Shown: piece after piece, positions 59,761 through 64,000 of the stretch
Numbering within the stretch: the stretch's first letter is position 1
Layout: each line of letters opens with the position of its first letter
Translations under genes and position numbers: made by a program
Notes under the pieces: model-generated
What the model was told of the DNA's origin: nothing
What the model saw: only the letters and a program-made list of their open reading frames with translations
Database searches by the model: none
Assembly: GCF_021390395.1 (NCBI RefSeq)
Contig: NZ_JAJUWT010000004.1
Location: forward strand, 310,001-374,000
Length of the DNA stretch: 64,000 nucleotides
Direction: 5' to 3'
Source of the DNA: Saccharothrix sp. S26
GTDB lineage: Bacteria > Actinomycetota > Actinomycetes > Mycobacteriales > Pseudonocardiaceae

Positions 59761-60567
59761 ATGGCCGTGCAGCACAACAACCCGGAATTCGCCGAGATCG
59801 CCCGGCGCGCCACGATCCTGCGCACGCAGGTGGGCTCGGGCGTGCACGGGACCGCCATCGAGGGCACCGACGACCGCGATGAGATGGGCATGTGCGTCGA
59901 GCCGCCGGAGTTCGTCATCGGGCTGCGCCGCTTCGAGCAGTACATCCACCGCAGCGCCGAGGAGCGCACCGGCGTGGTCAACACCCCGTCCGGTCCCGGT
60001 GATCTCGACCTGGTCACCTACTCGTTGCGCAAGTGGCTGCGGCTGGCGTTGCAGGGCAACCCGACCGTGCTGCTGCCGCTGTTCGCGCCCGAGCACGAGA
60101 TCGTCACCGTCACCGAGCTGGGCCGCGACCTGCGCGCCAACGCCGACATGGTCGTGTCGCGGCTGGCCGGGAGGCGGTTCATCGGCTACCTGAACAGCCA
60201 GCGCCGGCGCATGGTGGACGGCACGGTGGCCCGGCGCGTCAACCGGCCCGAGCTGGTGGCGCGGCACGGCTACGACACGAAGTACGCCGCCCACATGGTG
60301 CGGTTGGGCGTGCAGGGCGTCGAGCTGCTGGAGACCGGCCGCATCACGCTGCCGATGCCCGAGCCGTGGCTGACCTGGATCCGCGACCTGCGGCAGGGGC
60401 GGCACACGCGGGAGGAGGCGATGGACGCCGCCGCGTCGCTGGAGGCCAGGCTGGAGGAGCTGCTCCTGGACTCGTCGCTGCCCGAGCGGCCCGACTACGC
60501 CCGAGCCGACAAGTGGCTGGTCGAGGCCTACGAGTCGACGTGGTCGACGGTGTGGTCGACGTCCTGA
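59761..60567 (+). CDS. RlaP-like nucleotidyltransferase
   Basis: The 268-residue product resembles the predicted nucleotidyltransferase family of YcgL/RlaP (polymerase-beta fold). The core is RTQVGSGVHGTAIEGTDDRD (G-S motif and acidic pair), then GDLDLVTYSLRKWLRLALQG with another conserved acidic residue. The rest is helical. Members may modify RNA ends or small nucleotides. GAGGGGGA precedes the ATG. A TTGACG lies about 38 bases upstream as a possible -35 element. Confidence 0.82.
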   Translation: MAVQHNNPEFAEIARRATILRTQVGSGVHGTAIEGTDDRDEMGMCVEPPEFVIGLRRFEQYIHRSAEERTGVVNTPSGPGDLDLVTYSLRKWLRLALQGNPTVLLPLFAPEHEIVTVTELGRDLRANADMVVSRLAGRRFIGYLNSQRRRMVDGTVARRVNRPELVARHGYDTKYAAHMVRLGVQGVELLETGRITLPMPEPWLTWIRDLRQGRHTREEAMDAAASLEARLEELLLDSSLPERPDYARADKWLVEAYESTWSTVWSTS

Positions 60568-60615
60568 CGCGGTGTCGTGAGTGCGGTCACGTGCGCGGAA
60601 GTTACCGACAGGTTC

Positions 60616-60621
60616 TAGTCT
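60616..60621 (+). promoter_or_regulatory. leaderless -10 box for the 95-residue protein
   Basis: TAGTCT ends seven bases before the GTG at 60629, so this small gene and the coupled ATP-grasp gene likely have their own transcript. Confidence 0.5.
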
Positions 60622-60628
60622 GGCCGAC

Positions 60629-60916
60629 GTGGCAGAGGACAAGAGGATCGGGCGCGCGGTGAAGACGGCGACGGCGTTCGTGGCCGCGCACGGCAAGCCC
60701 GCCCGGGCGGTCGTGGAGAACGTCGGGCGGGCCGGTGCGCGGGTCGTGCTGGTCGGCGACGACGGGGCCATGGGCGACGTGGTGCTGCCGGACGTGGCGT
60801 CGGCGGAGGCCGTGGTCGAGGCGGTGGCGGACCTGGAGCGGCACGAGTGGGACCGCGAGACGACGGCCGCGGTGAAGATCGGACCGGCGCACCGGCGCAA
60901 GATGGCCGGTCGATGA
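60629..60916 (+). CDS. small conserved-looking hypothetical protein, 95 residues
   Basis: The product opens MAEDKRIGRAVKTATAFVAA and contains VVENVGRAGARVVLVGDDGA, then an acidic helix (ASAEAVVEAVADLERHEWDR) and a basic end. No family is recognised. The GTG at 60629 sits seven bases after a -10 box; an earlier in-frame GTG adds a non-coding-looking stretch. It overlaps the ATP-grasp gene by four bases (ATGA), which suggests a shared job. Confidence 0.7.
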   Translation: MAEDKRIGRAVKTATAFVAAHGKPARAVVENVGRAGARVVLVGDDGAMGDVVLPDVASAEAVVEAVADLERHEWDRETTAAVKIGPAHRRKMAGR

Positions 60917-61764
60917 AGGTCGTCTTCGCCACCTGCGACTCGCTGCCCACCGGTGACGGCGACGACGACGCGCTGCTCGACGCGCTGGCCGACGTCGGCG
61001 TGCAGGCGTCGTGGACGACGTGGGGCACGCCGGTGCAGGCCGACCTGGTCGTGCTGCGGTCCACCTGGGACTACACCGAGCGGCTGCCGGAGTTCCTGGC
61101 GTGGTGCGACGCCGAGCCCGCGCTGGTGAACCCGGCGTCGGTGGTGCGGTGGAACACCGACAAGACCTACCTGGTCGACCTCGCGCGCCACGGCGTGCCG
61201 GTCGTGCCCACGGCGGTGGCCGGGCCGGGCTTCGCCGACTGGCCGGACGGCGAGTTCGTGGTGAAGCCGACCGTCGGCGCCGGGTCGCGGGGCGCGCTGC
61301 GCGTCGCCGCCGGCGACCACGGGACGGCCGCCGCGCACCTGGCCGCCCTCGGTGCGCCCGCGCTCGTGCAGCCGTACCAGTCGCACGTGGACTCGGTCGG
61401 TGAGACCGCGATGGTGTTCCTGGGCGGCCAGTACTCGCACGCGTTCACCAAGGGCGCGATGCTCACGCCGGACGCCGAGTACGACGAGTCCGGCCTGTAC
61501 ATCGTGGAACGCCTGTCCGGCGCGACGCCGTCACCGGCGCAGCGCCGCGTCGCCGAGGACGTGCTGGACGCCGCCGCCGAGCTGACCGGCCTGCGCCGCG
61601 ACGAGTTCCTGTACGCCCGCGTCGACTTGATCCCGGGCCCCGACACCGCGCCGCTGCTGCTGGAACTGGAGCTGGTCGAGCCCTCCCTGGGCTTCCGCCA
61701 GACCGACGCCACCGCACCGCTCCGGTTCGCCTCGGCGGTCCGCGCGGCGCTGGCCCGGCGCTAG
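60913..61764 (+). CDS. ATP-grasp enzyme
   Basis: The 283-residue product has ATP-grasp layout: N-terminal Rossmann-like part (MKVVFATCDSLPTGDGDDDA), LRSTWDYTERLPEFLAW, the ATP lysine region (EFVVKPTVGAGSRGALRVAA), and acidic metal ligands near the end (LLLELELVEPSLGFRQTDA). It ligates a carboxylate to an amine or thiol; relatives include RimK and glutathione-synthetase-like proteins. The substrate is unknown. It is coupled to the preceding small gene. A 17-bp hairpin follows. Confidence 0.85.
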   Translation: MKVVFATCDSLPTGDGDDDALLDALADVGVQASWTTWGTPVQADLVVLRSTWDYTERLPEFLAWCDAEPALVNPASVVRWNTDKTYLVDLARHGVPVVPTAVAGPGFADWPDGEFVVKPTVGAGSRGALRVAAGDHGTAAAHLAALGAPALVQPYQSHVDSVGETAMVFLGGQYSHAFTKGAMLTPDAEYDESGLYIVERLSGATPSPAQRRVAEDVLDAAAELTGLRRDEFLYARVDLIPGPDTAPLLLELELVEPSLGFRQTDATAPLRFASAVRAALARR

Positions 61765-61777
61765 GACCACCCGAAAC

Positions 61778-61816
61778 GCCGAACGCCGCAGCCCACGTGG
61801 GGCTGCGGCGTTCGGC
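61778..61816. terminator. bidirectional terminator ATP-grasp / actP
   Basis: A perfect 17-bp stem (61778-61794 with 61800-61816) and a five-base loop between two convergent genes. This is the longest stem in the window. Confidence 0.85.
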
Positions 61817-61822
61817 ACCGCG

Positions 61823-63397
61823 TCACCTCAGGCCGGAGCCGATCCCGGTCAGCGACCGGACCTCCATCTCGGCCTGCTTGGCCGGGTCGGCCTTCTCCTT
61901 GCTCAGGATCGTGCCGAGGTAGCCGCACAGGAACGAGAACGGGATCGACACCAGGCCCGGGTTGCTCAGCGGGAACCAGGCGAAGTCGACGTCGGGGAAG
62001 ATCGAGGACTTCGCGCCGGACACGGCGGGGGAGAAGGCGAGCAGCACGATGCACGACCCGAGGCCGCCGTACACCGCCCACAGCGTCCCCGGCGTGTTGA
62101 ACCGCTTCCAGAACATCGAGTAGATGATCGTCGACAGGTTCGCCGACGCCGCCAGCGCGAACGCCAGCGCCACCAGGAACGCCACGTTCTGCCCGTTCGC
62201 CGCGATGCCGCCGACGATCGCCAGCAGGCCGACCACGATCGCGGTCAACCGGGCGACCCGGACCTCCGAGCGGGGGTCGGCCTGGCCCTGCTTGATCACG
62301 TTCGCGTACACGTCGTGCGCGAACGACGCCGACGCGGTCAACGTCAGACCGGCCACCACCGCGAGGATCGTCGCGAACGCCACCGCGCTCACCACGCCCA
62401 GCAGCACCGCGCCGCCGATCTCGTAGGCCAGCAGCGGCGCGGCCGAGTTCTCGCCGCCCGGGGCCGCGGCGATCTCCTTCGACCCGACCAGCGCCAGCGC
62501 GCCGAACCCGATGACCAGCGTGCACAGGTAGAAGGTGGCCATCATCCACGTCGCCCACACCACCGAACGGCGCGCCTCGCGGGCGTTCGGCACGGTGTAG
62601 AACCGCATCAGCACGTGCGGCAGCGACGCCGTGCCGAGCACGAGGGCCAGCGCCAGCGAGATGAAGTCCAACTGGCTGGTGGGCGTGCCGCCGTACCGCA
62701 CGCCCGGTTGCAGCACCTCCGGCCCGAGCGGGGTGTTGCGCGACGCCGTCTCCAGGATCGCCGACAGGCTGAACCCGAACTTGCCGAGCAGGAACACCGA
62801 CATCAGGGTCACGCACATGATCAGGAAGACGGCCTTGATGATCTGCACCCACGTGGTGCCCTTCATGCCGCCCACCAGCACGTACAGCACCATGACGATG
62901 CCGACCACGGCGATGATCACCGACTGGCCGACCTTGCTGTGCACGTCCAGCAGCAGCGCCATCAGCGCGCCCGCGCCCGCCATCTGCGCGATCATGTAGA
63001 ACAGCGAGATCACCAGGGTCACGTTCGCCGCCGCGGCGCGCACCGGGCGCTGCCGCATCCGGAACGCCAGCACGTCGCCGAGGGTGAACCGGCCGGTGTT
63101 GCGCAGCCGCTCCGAGATGATCATCAGGCCGAGCAGCCAGGACACCACCCAGCCGATCGAGTACAGGAACCCGTCGTAGCCGTTGACCGCGATGCTGCCG
63201 GAGATGCCGAGGAACGACGCGGCGGACAGGAAGTCGCCCGACAGCGCGATGCCGTTCTGCGGCCCGGTGAAGCTGCTGCCCGCGGCGTAGTAGTCCGACG
63301 CGGTGGCGTTGCGGGTGCCCGCCCGGTACACGATGTAGAGGGTGATCAACACGAAGACGCCGAAGACGCCGAGGTTGATCGCCGTGTTGCCGCCCAT
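61823..63397 (-). CDS. actP: cation/acetate symporter (SSS family)
   Basis: ActP takes up acetate and related short acids with a cation. The 524-residue product is a 13-helix sodium:solute symporter-type permease. It shows TASDYYAAGSSFTGPQNGIA, LSGDFLSAASFLGISGSIAV, ISERLRNTGRFTLGDVLAFR and GGMKGTTWVQIIKAVFLI. The ATG at 63397 gives the family-typical MGGNTAINLGVFGVF start; it overlaps the DUF485 stop by one base. The pair is the usual actP-yjcH arrangement. Confidence 0.94.
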   Translation of the reverse strand: MGGNTAINLGVFGVFVLITLYIVYRAGTRNATASDYYAAGSSFTGPQNGIALSGDFLSAASFLGISGSIAVNGYDGFLYSIGWVVSWLLGLMIISERLRNTGRFTLGDVLAFRMRQRPVRAAAANVTLVISLFYMIAQMAGAGALMALLLDVHSKVGQSVIIAVVGIVMVLYVLVGGMKGTTWVQIIKAVFLIMCVTLMSVFLLGKFGFSLSAILETASRNTPLGPEVLQPGVRYGGTPTSQLDFISLALALVLGTASLPHVLMRFYTVPNAREARRSVVWATWMMATFYLCTLVIGFGALALVGSKEIAAAPGGENSAAPLLAYEIGGAVLLGVVSAVAFATILAVVAGLTLTASASFAHDVYANVIKQGQADPRSEVRVARLTAIVVGLLAIVGGIAANGQNVAFLVALAFALAASANLSTIIYSMFWKRFNTPGTLWAVYGGLGSCIVLLAFSPAVSGAKSSIFPDVDFAWFPLSNPGLVSIPFSFLCGYLGTILSKEKADPAKQAEMEVRSLTGIGSGLR

Positions 63398-63813
63398 CAG
63401 CCCTGGTCCTCCGCGGTGAGCGAGCGGACCGCGTCGACCTGCGGGTCGAGCTTGCGCCGCGCGTAGCGCGCGTACCCCAGCGTCAGCGCGATCGTCGTGA
63501 CGAACTGGAGCAGCCCGAACAGCAGGCCCAGGTTGATCACGCCCCACACGGGCGTGCCCATCAGGTCCGGCGCGTACGCCGACAGCGCCACGTAGCCCAG
63601 GTACCACAGCAGGAACCCGCACGTGGCGGGCACCACGAAGACCGTGATCCGCCGGCGCAGCTCGCGGAAATCACCGCTCGCCTGGAGCGCGACGAAGTCC
63701 GGGTCGCCCGCTTCGTCGACCAACAGGGGCGTGCCCGGGTCGTCGAAAGTGGCGAAGCCGCGCCCGCCGCGGGCGGGTCTCGAATCCGTCGGAGGCAGGA
63801 TCGCCTTCGTCAT
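63397..63813 (-). CDS. DUF485 membrane protein (YjcH-like)
   Basis: The 138-residue product has a disordered N-terminus of about 50 residues, a conserved cytoplasmic stretch (DFVALQASGDFRELRRRITV) and two membrane helices (FVVPATCGFLLWYLGYVALS and LLFGLLQFVTTIALTLGYAR). It is the standard partner of ActP, and its role is probably assembly or regulation. GGAGGATTG precedes the ATG at 63813. The 187 bases upstream to the window end show no gene. Confidence 0.9.
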   Translation of the reverse strand: MTKAILPPTDSRPARGGRGFATFDDPGTPLLVDEAGDPDFVALQASGDFRELRRRITVFVVPATCGFLLWYLGYVALSAYAPDLMGTPVWGVINLGLLFGLLQFVTTIALTLGYARYARRKLDPQVDAVRSLTAEDQG

Positions 63814-64000
63814 CAATCCTCCACGGGGATTTGCCTCGCCGCGCACGCGGATGCGCGGGCCGGCGGCGAGCGCTCAGCGTAACCGCGTTGGGCCGTCAGT
63901 CAACGACGTGACGCCAACGGCCGCGCCATCGCTGCCTGGTTGACGCCGGACCGTTGCCTCGATCGGCCTCCGATGCACCCACCGTCGTCACGCTGCGCCG

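Noticed and set aside
63814-64000. A gene at the window end
   Set aside because: Only out-of-frame shadows are seen upstream of the DUF485 gene; nothing with a credible start or motif.

Overview
The window is GC-rich chromosomal DNA from an actinomycete, most likely order Pseudonocardiales (Actinosynnema/Saccharothrix/Lentzea-like). Evidence: GTG starts and stop/start overlaps (GTGA, ATGA) are everywhere; WhiA and RbpA are present, both actinobacterial; PriA has lost its helicase motifs, as in Actinobacteria; G6PDH is paired with OpcA; and the core gene order coaBC-metK-priA-def-fmt-rsmB-rpe-rib-uvrC-rapZ-yvcK-whiA-gap-pgk-tpiA-secG-rbpA-pgl-opcA-zwf-pgi-tal-tkt-ctaB is typical of the phylum. 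The genus is inferred, not proven. No rRNA, tRNA, CRISPR array, insertion sequence or prophage was seen.

Layout. 1-4.7 kb: end of coaBC, metK, a decayed TPR-protein fragment, priA. 4.7-8.6 kb: secreted gamma-glutamyltransferase, then an ECF sigma factor with a coupled membrane protein and a divergent 50-residue hydrophobic protein. 8.6-15 kb: def, fmt (with a possible leader peptide), rsmB, a flavoprotein and a large LuxR-type ATPase regulator. 15.1-20.4 kb: a short-chain dehydrogenase that seems catalytically dead, then rpe-ribD-ribE-ribBA-ribH-PH-domain, joined mostly by stop/start overlaps. 20.6-26.8 kb: accessory segment with a Tat-exported M28 peptidase, a WYL/SLOG/XRE-TPR regulator group and two Rieske lipoproteins. 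26.8-31.7 kb: uvrC-rapZ-yvcK-whiA. 31.7-33.7 kb: acyltransferase/SGNH membrane protein. 34.2-37.8 kb: gap-pgk-tpiA-secG-rbpA.

37.9-43 kb: a Thr-rich surface protein, a membrane protein, a multi-pass Ser/Thr kinase and an orphan NarL-type histidine kinase. 43.3-51.7 kb (minus strand): tkt-tal-pgi-zwf-opcA-pgl, the pentose phosphate operon. 51.9-56.1 kb: ctaB, a Thr-rich membrane protein, and a three-gene minus-strand operon (membrane/PLD-like protein, cupin, HD hydrolase) of unknown role. 56.3-63.8 kb: FKBP lipoprotein, quinone oxidoreductase, DUF885 protein, RlaP-like nucleotidyltransferase, a small protein with an ATP-grasp enzyme, and the ActP/DUF485 acetate permease pair.

The genes supply central carbon flow (lower glycolysis and the full oxidative plus non-oxidative pentose phosphate route), riboflavin from ribulose-5-phosphate and GTP (rpe sits in the rib operon), N-formylmethionine start and processing (fmt, def), and developmental control (whiA). 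The most unusual DNA feature is a dispersed family of 22-bp tandem intergenic repeats at three loci with one decayed single unit. The least explained coding unit is the three-gene operon at 53.7-56.1 kb.
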